Of a DNA stretch of 64,000 nt, positions 1 through 12,900 are shown piece by piece. This stretch comes from Nemopilema nomurai. Taxonomy: Eukaryota > Cnidaria > Scyphozoa > Rhizostomeae > Rhizostomatidae. How positions within the stretch are numbered: the first letter of the stretch is position 1; each line of letters starts with the position of its first letter. Below the pieces are notes generated by a model, which was not told the origin of the DNA, searched no databases, and saw only the letters and a list, made by a program, of their open reading frames with translations. The translations under genes and the position numbers were made by a program. Location of the stretch: the NCBI GenBank assembly GCA_003864495.1, contig ML133502.1, forward strand, positions 1,798,001 through 1,862,000, read 5' to 3'.

Positions 1-1197
1 TCAAATAGTTTGTTAGGAAATGCTGCATTCAACAAGGTTCGGCTGGCAGTCATTGCCACTGTCTTCGAACTTAAGCGGGAATTCTAGCGTCCAGTTAATG
101 TCTTTCGATTAGCCTTTTATTCTTTGATATTTTCTTCAAAAAGTCGTGCTAATAATTTGATGATACTTTGAGGCTATTCATGATGAAATTCTGTTTCGGT
201 TTGAACAGCACTTTGCCAGCATGGAGACGAGGAAACCAGAAGAAGCAAGCGGATATTTGCTTAATTTTAGGTAAGGACCCCGATGCAAGGAACAACTACC
301 ACTCGCGATCGAAGTTTGGTGCTGCTCTTTGAGCAAAAGCCATTTATTATTAATGGCCTTTTCTGTTAGCATGCTTTTGCGAACAGATGCTAGTATGCCG
401 GTACTTCTTTCGATTCATGCATGTAGGGCTCATTTGATGGACTAGGCCTATCAAATTTATATCTTTTAATATTATAGGCCTATAATATTGACAGCTTTTG
501 AGGGGCAGGATACAGTGACATTATTCAGTGCCTTTGTAAAAGAAATTTGAATATTTTGATTGAAGCTTAGGGCATGAATGTTCGTCGACGTGGCTAGAAA
601 TGAACAGACAGAATTTGGCAATGTCCTGACACAGATGACAAAACACAGATGGTTTCCTTCAAAGGCAACGCCAATAAATATGGCTTTGGAGAACTGTGAA
701 GATTTGATAAGAATAACTCTTTAAAGTGGTCAACTGGTTGTCCTCAAAAGAAATTTCTCAAAGGAAGTTTCGAAACGAAAGATTCATGATGAAAGATTTT
801 CAATGAAAGATTCGACCAAACGGCGATACAATTGTAGAATTTCGCCGTATCTGCAACATGTGCAAAATCAAGATGATTTTTCTATCTAAAGCGTTTTCTG
901 TTCCCCAGAGCAAAAAAGCTCCCTAGCAGTATCTTTTGGGCGGATTTAAAGTTACCAAATGGACTTGTAGCAATGAAACACTAACGCTAATGATCACCTT
1001 GGGAACGTTCACTCGACGAGGCTTTTTCAGTGCCTTCGTCCAATATTAGCGTTATCCTCATTGCAAGCAAGCTTCCAGGCCGATTTAGAAGAAGGTACTT
1101 GAAGTGATGACAGAATGCTTAGCTCGCGTGAGTTGCCTATTGCCACGGATTAAATGCCAATTACATTGTGGCACAAGGTCCATCATGCTGAACAGGA

Positions 1198-1263
1198 TCA
1201 CTTTGGAGGCCCTCTGTCTTTGGAGGCCCTCTGCCTTTGGAGGCCCTCTGCCTTTGGAGGCGC
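1198..1263. repeat. 18-bp minisatellite, about 3.7 copies
   Basis: Near-perfect tandem copies of an 18-base unit containing CTTTGGAGGCCCTCTG. No coding support. Confidence 0.85.
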
Positions 1264-3193
1264 TCTTGTTGTTTTTTGATTATCGCTCTTATGAAAATCC
1301 TACATTGACTGGAGTCTCTGATTGGCAGAGCTTAGAAATCTAATTGCAATGTTTTCAAATAAGTTGTTCTCTCATTAATAGAACAGCCAAATTAGATCGA
1401 TAATGTCGCAATGTCTCATAGAGAGGTCAGAACTTGTGCATTGGTGAGTCGCATACAAATCAATCTTTGAATGCTTTGTTTGAATGGAGGCCCATCAATC
1501 CGTATCAGAAGCGCGTAACCGTAGCGTATAGCTTTGACTGCGCTATCACACGGGTGAATGCGCTCCGGGCTTTTGATTTAGCAGCGACCTCCAGTGCCCC
1601 GTACCTAATTACTTAACTTGAAAGGGCGAGGACCAGCATAGCTCACATCTGATATCACAGTGTGTGTAGCGAGGCGAGACGGACTAGTGATTCGGCTCAG
1701 TTAGATTGACTTTGGGTAGTTTTCGGTAACAATAGGAAACTAAGCAGGACCAGCGAACGCAGCTGATAACCCAACGCTGGCTGCTCATACAGTTTGTAGG
1801 CATCTGGAAATCTGATCTCCTTGCAACTGTGGACGCTATCTAAACACAGGCACCACGGATTGCCTTAATCCTTATGCATTGATACTGGACCTTTTTTCGA
1901 CAATCCAATAACGACAAAGTGGCCATGTGATAGAACGAATTGCTGGTTTCCTCATGTTGCAAAGACATTTCCTATCGCACGGATTCACTCCTCCACTAAT
2001 CTTACTGGTGATAGCAGTTTTGATAGGGATTGTTTTGCACGGCCGAGGTTAGTACTTCTGCAGAATTGTTCAAATTTTTGTCTGTTATAATACTTGAAGG
2101 AGATGCTGGTAGTGCATTGCAGGAAAACTTGCTTACGGTGCAGATCTCTCAAGTGATCCCAGTCACACTGCGTTGCATTTGCAGGAATATGCTCAATCTT
2201 GAATGTGGTCATCCGTATTTTCTTCTTTAATTTCAACTTCTATTCAAGTTTATTTGCACAGAATGAAAATTTTTTGTCAAGAAACATGGAACGAATTTTA
2301 ATAATAATGCAATCATGCTTTTTGAGAACGATGAAACGTTTTCCAAGTTACTCTTTCGTGGGTGCAATGATCAGAATATTGCTAGTCCTGTTAAAAAACG
2401 ATCAATGCTCTAGGATCAGTTTACCCTCAAAGTTTGCCATTTATCAAAAACCAAAATATTTTTAGTTAGCCAATCCTCAAATCCCGAGGCTATTTTCTTG
2501 GATTTAAAATTAACTTTGCGTTTTCATGGACTGAAGAATGATATGCAACGAGCTCAGTATTTCAGCATCAAAATATTCTAGCTAGAATGAAGCACCTTTT
2601 GTTGAGACCAGTTTTTAGATCCAGAGTTAGCTTTGCGTTCAGATTTCAAAGGTCTCACATGCATTGGTCCACTGCAATAGCATATTCTGGATTGTTTCGG
2701 GTTTACTAAAGATCTCCTTTCAATGATTGACTTAGCTGCTAGATTGCCGAAGCTTACGCTTGAACATTGCTCAACAGATCTTGTTTTTTGTTTTAAGACT
2801 GGGTCCTAATTTGATGCAACTTTGAGTTCTTTTGAGCAAACGGGTTGCCCAGTACAAGATCATCTAGGTACAATTTGATGGCTAGCAAGGGGCTCTTGAA
2901 ATTAATACTGCCACTCCCAGATCTGCAAATGCTGATTCAAAGTGGTGACTTGAGACAATATGAAGTCTGCTGCCTACGCCGTGGAAGCCAAGCTAGTGGC
3001 CACGAACCGAGCCGCGCCTGGCTTAACTTGTGTAGTTCCGACTGAACAACCGATAGGCACGCAGCAAAGAACTAACAGACATTCCGTAACAACAGTCTGG
3101 CTGTCTACCTATCCGTGTCGCTAATACAATCAACTGCCAAGTAGCCGATAAGCTGGCGTAGAGTTGGTTGTTCGTATCATTCTTGTATCATCC

Positions 3194-3285
3194 CTCATCA
3201 TCATCAACCTTACCATCATCAACCTTACCATCATCAACCTTACCATCATCAACCTTACCATCATCAACCTTACCATCATCAAAAA
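3194..3285. repeat. 15-bp minisatellite, about 6 copies
   Basis: Direct repeats of ACCTTACCATCATCA, essentially perfect. The 15-base period gives a spurious five-residue repeat in the + frame. Confidence 0.9.
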
Positions 3286-3967
3286 TGGCTGGTTTCTCTG
3301 TTAGGCAATGCGTTTTGACTCTTGAGGGCTTGGGTGAATACCACCGATCTTTCCCAACTTCTACCAAGCATTGCTATGCGCCATTTATAGGTTTGGTTAA
3401 TCCTTCTGTCTTGTAAAAAAGATCTAGCTAATAGATTTAATTTTTCTAAAGTGGAAAGGTTTTCAATAGAATAAGTAATGTAAAGAATTCCGTGGTTGTT
3501 TCACTTGGAAGCATGCTACATGAAAATGATTTTCACGAGGTTGAAATTAAACGCCAAAAATTTCAAGATATTTTGAAGTGGGTACCTTCAATTTGTCTGC
3601 TTATGATGTGATTGTGCAAATGCTCGTATTTTCTTTTTAGCGACTTTTATTCAATCTTGGAGCATGTTAGAACTGTAAAGAGAAAATTATTCCAGGGTAA
3701 TAGTTACGATATAATTAAATTCGTTAGTTTGGAGGTTGAAATAATGAAAATGGAAAAGTTTGGAGGACAATTTTTGGCGGATTTTTCTGCTAGAAAACAT
3801 TGAAACTCTCCGAAAGACGTCCTAGGTTAAAGGAATGTTTGGAAATTGGTGTAGGTTTCAGAAAGTTAATCATAGCTAGAGTTTTTTTCATAATGTATCC
3901 AGTCGAATATTTTTTACTTTGGGAAGTTATAGGAAGACTGATTCATATGCACCAGGCCAACTTAAGA

Positions 3968-4220
3968 GTAGCCCACCAATATGGCCCTTCAATGTGGCCC
4001 ACCAAAATGGCCCTTCAATGTGGCCCATCAATATGGCTCTTAATTGTGGCTCAATCATATGACCCTTAATTGTGGCCCATCAATATGGCCCTTAATTGTG
4101 GCCGATTCATATTACCCATAAATGTGGACCATCAATATGGCCCTTGATTGTGGTCCATTCATATGGCCCATTAATGTGGCCCATCAATATGGCCATTAAT
4201 TGTGGCCCATCAATGTAGCC
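3968..4220. repeat. Degenerate repeat of about 24 bp
   Basis: About ten diverged copies of a unit mixing GTGGCCCATCAATATGGCCC and CTTAATT. Copies differ in length, so this is an old or slippage-prone array. Confidence 0.75.
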
Positions 4221-5173
4221 CATCAGATGTTTTATTACCATAGGCAAGCATCATTCACCCACGATATTTCTGTATTGGCATTGTTTTCATAACATTGGTC
4301 CCGAATGATACGGTGGTAAGCAAAGCGGTAGCACAAGAAAAGTTGGAAGGTTCTCTAGGCGTGCATATTCTCTTGAAGTTCTAAACGTGACAAAAACCCG
4401 ATAGATAAAGAACATAATTTATTGATTGATGAAACGGAGTAAGATTATGGATAATTGCCAACCCACCTACTCTATCAATCGACTAGAAAGTTCTTACAAG
4501 AATCATTCAAGGAGCATTAAGGTCCTTCAGAAAATGTCTCAGTGTTGTAAAGCTTTTAACAGTCTGTTTCACAGTGCACTCCAAAACTACGCCTATCGTC
4601 AAGATATGAAAACATGAAATAGTCATCGGGATGATTAGAAGTTTTGCAACAAAATGTTCTTGCTACTCTTCTAGAAAAGTTCACATTTTGCTTTGCAAAC
4701 CCTCTATGTTTAGCCTATTTGAAAGCTTTTGTATATGACAACAGTATTATAAGCTGTTTCCTCCAGATAAACTGGACGAAGAAGAATTCAATGGAATTCA
4801 ATCAAAAATGGAATTCAATCAAAAATGGAATTCGTTATCAAAGAGATGGGGAACTGAAAACGGTTTCGTAGGGAGAAGGGCGAGGAGATGGTTTGTGCGC
4901 ATGACAATTCAACAGGGCCTAGATTGACACTCAATCGCGAACAAGTGTTGTTGATTTCGATTCAGCAGCAGATATTATCAAACAAACGCAAGTGCTAACA
5001 TAATAACCTTAGTGAAGGTTTTGATTCAGGGTAGGAGACCTTGACCTGGTTTCAAAGCACACCCGGTATCATTACAATTGCTGACACAGTTGGCATTTAG
5101 CGATGGCTGGCAGCAGAACGACCTCTGGCCAATGGAGCGTGACGGTTCTTCTGCACACCAGTGCCTCGCCATT

Positions 5174-5241
5174 GGCCAATAACAATCCTTGGTCTCAGCC
5201 AATAGCAATCCTTGGTCTTAGCCAATAGCAATCCTTGGTGT
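5174..5241. repeat. 23-bp minisatellite, 3 copies
   Basis: Three copies of a unit built on CCAATAGCAATCCTTGGTCT with few mismatches. Confidence 0.8.
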
Positions 5242-6595
5242 TACGTTAACTCACGGAAGTTCTCACGGTGCGGTGCCTAGCCGCTCTTGCAACAGTCTGT
5301 GCAGGAAACTCTCGCAGATTTCTACCGTAATCTAGGTGTTGAAATGAACTATTTTAGTTTAGCACAAAATTGCCTGCAAATTCCCAAAAAGGCAATGCCC
5401 TTTGAAATTTTGCACTGTCAGCAAAAGCTAGTGAAAAGGCAGGACGCCGAAAACATAGGTTTCCTAGGCAACCTCCTGCTTTCCTTGTAGAAATAATTCA
5501 CCAAAGAAACAAACTGCCACTCCACAGAGAGACACAGAAAGACAAATAGACAGTTAAAGGTACCAATGTCATCTGAGACAGTGGCATTTGTACTTGCAAC
5601 GAAAATCAATCGCTGGTCACAAAACGGCAAGCGTTTGAAATTACGCGGATTGGAGAATTTGAAACGGAAAATGATTTAGCCATTTTTCTGGCTACTGAAA
5701 ATATTTGCAGGCTGCGTGTGGCAAGGTGTGATCGAAAACATGACGTCCCTGTTTGCTAGCCATGTTGACTGGGCTCAGTGAATCCATCTCGCCGTTAATG
5801 CTGGTTATTCATCCTGCTCTGCACGGATTTCTGCTGGGCAGTTTAACTGCAAACTTGTCTGCCACTTAATTTCGTTTATGATTGACCCGGGCATATCCCA
5901 GCTCTAAGCTCATTCCTCATTCTGGACCCGGCTACGATATTTAAGTAGGGCCAAGACCCTTTTTCGGCTCGACAAAATGTGAAGGGAGATTTTCATAAAA
6001 TCTAAGAGCCGCATTGTTTCCCTGTTGTACTGCGTTAACTATGAGCCTCGGTTTCGCGTTGCACCCAAGCAGTTTTGTTGCTGCTGTTGCGTGCGCGCGC
6101 CAATGAAGTGTGTAATGAGAAGCTACTAACGCGCTCTTTCCCTCAGACTTTCGTCGCTGCCAGTCGTGTCTAGAAAAGTCGCTGCCGTCTATTAGCCTTA
6201 AGTTTTCGCTGGTTGCTCGGTTGCTTCTGTTTGTGATTGCCACGAGAACATACTCGAATTGATTGAACTCTTGACTTGAACTAGCTTCATTTCGACTTGG
6301 GAAGAACATTTATTAAGTTGTTTGAAAGGTTAACTCAAGCAGGAAGTCGGATTAAGTTTTTCTTGAGAGTATTAAAATCTGCTTCCAATCAACATGTCCA
6401 CGTGCGAAATGACACAATGACCAAAATGACCCAGTGGGCTCGTTGGCATTTCACCTGTAGGTCTCGCTGCGTCCATCCCCTTTTTTCTTAGAATAAAACC
6501 CCAAGTTGCAGATGCTTGTTGTATTTAAGTTGCAGCTGAGTTGGGCAGTGCGTTTCGCCTTTGTCATCGTCTTCTTGACATTCTAGTTCTGGCAG

Positions 6596-6907
6596 AGGAG
6601 CAGAAATGTCAACAGCTCGGCAGACTGAAAGAGAGAGTCACCTTAACGGTGAAGGACAGAAGCGCAAAGCACTCGCTAGGACCAGCAAGGTCGCTCAAGG
6701 ACTGTATCGTTTTGTCCTGCAAAGTTAGCGATGCAAATTACGCAGTTCTTGAGGGTGGCAACTGCCATGCACTCCGCTGCAAGAAAAATACTTGCCGGAT
6801 AAGTGAAGATGCTAAATCAAAACAAAAGATTGTTGGCCTCACTAGAAGTATCAAAAGGAGATCTAAGCACTTCAAAAGAGCCGGCTCCAAGAAAAACCGC
6901 AGCAAAG
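6596..6907 (+). CDS. Exon: degenerate N-terminal MANSC-like module
   Basis: The acceptor is a pyrimidine-rich tract ending TTCTGGCAG, and the donor is AAAG/GTACGT. The translation has the MANSC layout: a Cys, then VTL, then DCI, a Cys about five residues on, and a C-x3-LxC-x4-C end. It holds six cysteines where the other copies usually have eight; one of the CC pair and the Cys before the AF motif are missing. A basic Lys/Arg/Ser-rich tail follows. The exon joins the next in phase 1. The start is the least certain edge: an acceptor at 6535 would also stay in frame. Confidence 0.65.
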
Positions 6908-9900
6908 GTACGTTTTCTTGATCAAGTTTATGATGTTTGGCCTAACATGTACATTATTTCCAGGAAATTATCATGCTTAGGTATTTTGCCTCTGCACGCA
7001 CCGAAGTGCTTCTTGCTGCTGAATATTCAAATAACGCTCCATATTGTCTCACGCGCCACCTCAGAGTTATACAACGCCTTCAGTTCATGGTCACCGTGAT
7101 TTAGCGCACATCTTGTCAAGAATGCCAATATTGTATTTCTAAATAACCTGTAGCTTTCAATCTAAAATCATCTCTTCTCGTTTCAGTAAACACTTTGTCG
7201 CGTTCGACTGAGGCTAAGAAGCCTCTCAAAGCTGAACCGCAGACTGCTACGCCATCTAATTGGACGTTGGCTTTTTCAACGGTCGTTGTTCCCAGTAACA
7301 AAACGAACCCTTCGCTAACAAATGATTCCGAAGCTCATTCCAGAGCAGCAGCACATAAACTAAAATTGACACCTTCGACGAAAAGTACTGCGAAAACTTC
7401 CAAAATTATAAGGAAGTCTGTTAGTAAGATAAAGCAAAATGTAAATAAAACCAGAATGCAGCCAAACCTTCACAGGAAGCATTCGAAGAGGAGGGCAGGG
7501 TCGGACAAAAGTCACGGCAAGACTCGTTTTTATAAAAATACTGTAAATAATACTCCTAGACGACTAACGAGAGACTACCCATATCAATATTATCAGTACC
7601 CGTACCCCCCTTCGGAAAAGTCGTATCCGACTCAAGAGACTGACTGGAGGCGAGATGTTATACCGTCGGTCGAACAATCATACGGCGGATACGACAGCAT
7701 CGAAAGGCAGCCTTTATATGCGACTCAGGAGGACTTGCCCTCAGTCGGCCAGGCTGGTCTGAGCGAGGTTGACTCGGATAGTCCAAGCGACGGCGTATTC
7801 TCATTGCCGATTGCAAGTCTTGTCCGCAAGGCCGAAATACCCGAAGGCACCCACCACATATCCGCTGTGTCAATCGTTAACGACATGCTGCCATCTAGGT
7901 CGGCCTCGAGCCAGTACCTAACAGACCGCGACACGATTCCAATCTTATCCCAGTCGGATGATCGTGCAGCATACATGTCCAGCAACAATGGTGATTTACA
8001 GAATTCTCTCGACAAGACAAAGCTCTACAGCCTGACAGCTTTACCCGCACAGTACCAGTTGCCCAACCAGGGCTATGCATCCGACGTGTCCAAGCCGTTT
8101 GTCGCGTCCGATGGAATGCCTCCAGCGAATCTGGCAATGCTTCCCTCTGGCATCGATCGCTACCGGAATTTCGTGTCCAATGGTACTGGAGTCCCCTTGG
8201 GAAACTATGCCGCACTTGCACCAGTGGAAAATGTTTTTCAAGAGGACCAGTCTCCTACCTCTTCATCAGTCATTATTGGCTCTGATCAAAGCAATGTTCG
8301 TCTATTGCCTCCACAAATCGGAAAGAGTTTGACGGGGAAACAGAGCAACGAAAGCGCCACAACATCAATGGAAATGGATCTAACTGACCCTGGTCATGCC
8401 CCCAACTCTCAGGAAGCGTTTGAATCAAACATGAAGAAGTTGGCAAATATTTCTGCGCTAGCAAACGTTTTGCCTTCGAAGGAAGTGGCCTCCGTCGCTG
8501 ATCTCCCACGCTTTCTTTCTTCATCTTCCAACTCCCAGCTTGCTACCACCATAACGATTACTGAAATGCCGATGGTTCGGCTTTTTCTGCACCCAGTAAA
8601 GAAGTTGTCAGCCGTGGAAGTACATTGTATTCTGCTTTGAGTGGTGAACAAGTCAAACCTACCGAATCCTCAAGTGTTCCATTAGCGACAGTGTTCCCTC
8701 CGTCGAAAGCAATCAGCGAAGCATCGTCGATCGACTTCTCGCGGAATTCAAAACTGCAGGTTAATGACATTGACGCACCTGTTCAAAATGCCATCCTTCC
8801 CGTGGGAGGGAAAAAGGAATTCAACACCGACTCGTACTCCGGCGATGGACAGTTGCCGAAAGCAAGGAATGCTACCGAGGAAGAGAAGCATGTACCCGGA
8901 GTGAATATGGATCTGCCGTTTCCGACCAGATTGAAGTTGCCCGCGCCATCTCAGAGCCTTGCAAATGTGTTATCAGGTTTGTCTACTGTTATTTTCAGCC
9001 GACCAATAGCAAATGGGCCGGTGATTGAGCCAACGATACTCCCTCCAGTTCCCGTTTTCGCATCGTCTTCGTCTACGAAGGAACTGACAGAGCTGCCACA
9101 TTTCACAACACGACTTGAGTACGCCATGACTCCAAATAGCGATCACAAAACTGACCTTATTGCTCCAACAACAGTGACTGACTACCAGGAGCGAGACACT
9201 CCATTTTCCAGACAGATAGATGACGTGACACTCAGCATTAGCCCAATCCCGGCATCCTCTCTTGCTCTTTTGAGCAGTGAAATCCCGTCTAATAGTTTAC
9301 CGAGAATGAGTTCGATGACAGCAACGGAGAATGCATCCGCGCCAGCTCTAAGAAATGGCCTAAGCGAACTGCAAAGCAAAACCGCGATCTTTTCCGCTGA
9401 CGTTATTGGAAGGAACAAGACGACGAGTAAGGACAATGACGCCGTGCCATATACTGAGACAGTTCTATCTGACAAAAACCAGACTTACGAAATCACTTCA
9501 GACATGAATACGGACCCTACTGGTGGAAACTTGACCGAAACAAAGTTTTCGGATCGGGATGCACCAAAAGTCGCTTCAAATGCCACCGCCCAGACCAACC
9601 CGTCCAACGTTGTCGGTCACATTTCACCAGGCACTAACCTTTCACCGAACAACCAAATCACACATTTGTCACCCGTTTCCAAGCCAAAATTGAAGATATC
9701 AGATAACGGAAGAGTAGTCTTGTTGAATAACAGTACTGAAGTGACGAATCGACCAGGCATACAAAAGATCTATGAACAATATCAATTAGAAGCAAAACGC
9801 AAAAAAAAGTTGAAAAAGCAACGACTCAAAGTGTTTAGAAAAGGAGATGGTATGTTTCTTCGACTCAAGTGGGCATTCTTTGCCTGCTTTTCTCAAGTTG

Positions 9901-12900
9901 ATTAAAAGTCATTTGCGATATTTTCAGACAGAATATTTTTTCAACACAATTGCAACGGTGTAGGGTGTGATCACCACAGAGAGAGAGAGAAGATAACACG
10001 CCTCTCCTTCAGAACCAACCTCATTCGAGTTGGCCTAACAGCAAGATGCATTTACTGCTGCTACTCATCCTGTGTTGCTATGATCATAAGCGATGATCAC
10101 ACAATCAACGACCGCTGTCAAGTTGCCTCTACATCCTGAATTTCTCTGCATCCCTATAGAAGCATAACTGCTTTTCTATATAGAGAGCAAAACGCTGAAT
10201 GATCATGCGATCAAATCTCGTTATTTTCTAGCAGCAGACTTACAGTTGCTTCTTTTTCAATCTCAACAGGTTGCAATGAGCCACTTGGTCTCTCCAATGG
10301 TCTGATCCGCGACTACCAGCTTACGTCATCTTCCTATCTGTCACCCGAGTATGCTCCTGCCAAGGGGCGGCTCGGTGCGCAGTCAGGTATAGCATTCACC
10401 TCATTGATTAACCGTGATCTTTGACATCGAAATGCGAAGTATGTTTTGCTGTTATCGGCCTCACCGGATGTCATTTCGTACAAAGTCAACATCGTGGATC
10501 AATGCAAACAATTTTTCGTGAATAGCCAACATTTTTCACTTTTAATGTGATATAATTACAAGTCTTTATCCTGTTGCTTTCCTAAGATTATTTTTGTTCA
10601 TTTTTGATTGATGTAGGTGCTGCCAATGGCTGGTGTGCCGACCCCCGGTTGAATAATATAACCCAGTACCTTCAAGTAGACTTTCAAAACGTGCAGGAGG
10701 TATGCCGAGTTGGTATGCAAGGCCACAAGAAATTGAGGAACTGGATCTCCCACTACAAGATTGCCTTTTCTTTGGACGGCAGACATTGGTCTATTTACAA
10801 AGAAGGAGGCAAAGACAAGGTTTGTGATATGACATGATCCGTTATGTTGTTTTATTGATTCTTTTATACTGTTCTAAGGGAGTCTTTTTCGGGGAATACT
10901 CGATTAATGCTGAACACTTCATGCTGACCGGCCCCGCTAGATTGGCCGCTAAGAAGGAGATTGCCGTTGTAGCTTTTGAAACCAATGAAAGTGTCAGTCA
11001 ATCACGCAGCCTTTTCTGCAACAGGTGATTCAAGGAAACATCGGCCAGGACGACTGGACGTCGTACCGACTCACTCTTCCGATTCGGACGCGATTCGTGA
11101 GAATCCTCCCCATGGCCTGGGATGGCACTGCTATCTGCACTCGTGTTGAGTTCTACACGCAAAGTCAACAAGGTACGCTCCTCTCGTTAATTTCGCATTT
11201 TGTGTCATTCAGCCACGTTAGCCAGTCACCAAATGTCAATTCTCGGAAACACATTCAACCTTAGGCCATTGAGTTGGTAAACGGATTTGCAATGTTTCCG
11301 CGCGTTCCCGGAATGTCACCCTGCCAAGTTGTGCGTCTTTGCGCGCGAGTCTCCCTCAGTCAGTAAGGTTTTGAATGACTGATTGAATCATTTTGTTTTC
11401 AGATGGCGAAGTGCTCTACAGTCGCTCAAACATTCCCAGTGCAATGCAGAATTTGGTTGAGGACCTCAACTTTGAGAAAATCGACAACGAGATCGTCTTT
11501 GACAGTTCGCCGCTTGGTAACAATGCGTACCTGAACAAAGGCGCGGCGGTTTATGACACGCACGGTAAATGCCGTCACGCCGTGCGGATTGTGGAGGGCT
11601 CTGACGTTTTGCTTGATGGAAGGAACATGCGAGTTAAACCGCGTGAAGCCATCTCTATCAGTGTCTGGATCAGAATGGACCGCACGGACGGCGTGCATTC
11701 GATATTTGATACCGTCGGCGCGAACTCCCGCCATATCTTAGGGCAATACCATTTCGAGATCGTGGGCGGTGCGGTACGGTGGTTTCACCGCGATGAAAAC
11801 GGGACGCAGATATTTTCCGCCATTACAGGTTAGTTGGCACTTTTTAATCGAAGCATGCTGCAACATGTGCTGTGTCTGAAATGGAATGTTAACTGTTAAA
11901 CATTGTTGAAGACATTTCTCTTTCCTCCTACACTGTTTAAGAAAGTACCTTGATCTATAGTGCACGGGGAGTTTTGCCAGCCCCAATGATTTTATAATTT
12001 TTACTATGGGCTGTTGCTTTTTAGAGCCAAACTTCATTACCCCACGGGAATGGAATCATCTTGTTGCCTCTTACGATTCTCAAACCGGTGAGACAAAAAT
12101 TTACGTCAATGGAAGCCGTGTCATGGAAACCAAAGGAAAAGGGCTCCTGTCGCAAGACTGGGGTGGGCGCGTAGGCCTTGGGAGGCACAAGAATACACGT
12201 GATCTCCAAGGCGACATCGACGAATTCAGGATCTATAATGAGGCTATACAGGGAGAGAAGATTCTGGAGCTGTCGCGGGAATGTGACTTCGATAAGTATT
12301 GTAAGTTGAGAAGTTCTTGTTAGGGTTAGGGTTAGGGTTAGGGTTAGGGTTAGGGTTAGGGTTAGGGTTAGGGTTAGGGTTAGGGTTAGGGTTAGGGTTA
12401 GGGTTAGGGTTAGGGTTAGGGTTAGGGTTAGGGTTAGGGTTAGGGTTAGGGTTAGGGTTAGGGTTAGGGTTAGGGTTAGGGTTAGGGTTAGGGTTAGGGT
12501 TAGGGTTAGGGTTAGGGTTAGGGTTAGGGTTAGGGTTAGGGTTAGGGTTAGGGTTAGGGTTAGGGTTAGGGTTAGGGTTAGGCTTTGTTTAGCTTCTTCT
12601 TGCAATGTGGATCCTTAGATTCTCAAAGGAAGTTCCTTTAGAGATTGAAGATCGTGTTACCAAGAGGCTCGCTAGCATTTTCCTGCTCTTTCTTTCGATC
12701 TAACGCTGTATGTTTTCAATAGACTGCGGCTCTGTGCTCACCGCGGAGCGTGGCATGCTTGTCACTCCAGACTACCCGTCTCTCCACTACGGACCCGTTG
12801 AGTGCATTTGGGAAGTCAAAGGTATGCCGGAAGAGATAGTTGCCATCGATGTCAAGGAGTTTGACATCAGGAACTGCAACGCCTCCAGACTAGAAATTCG

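Larger units (their letters stand above)
1..6595. other. Intergenic / 5' flank, no supported gene
   Basis: I see no convincing coding exon here. Short open frames exist on both strands (for example 83 codons at 1985-2236 and 122 codons at 5941-6309, both minus) but lack recognisable domains or supporting splice partners. The stretch holds several small minisatellites, listed separately. The promoter and signal-peptide exon of the large + strand gene should lie here or further left, but I could not identify either. Confidence 0.5.

Noticed and set aside
5941..6309. 122-codon minus frame with an NNAALRFYEN-like stretch resembling acetyltransferases
   Set aside because: Only one short motif is suggestive; the acetyl-CoA loop and the rest of the fold are missing.
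12021..12605. 194-codon minus and 91-codon plus frames across the telomeric array
   Set aside because: They read Leu-Thr or Leu-Gly repeats that follow directly from TTAGGG and have no independent coding support.
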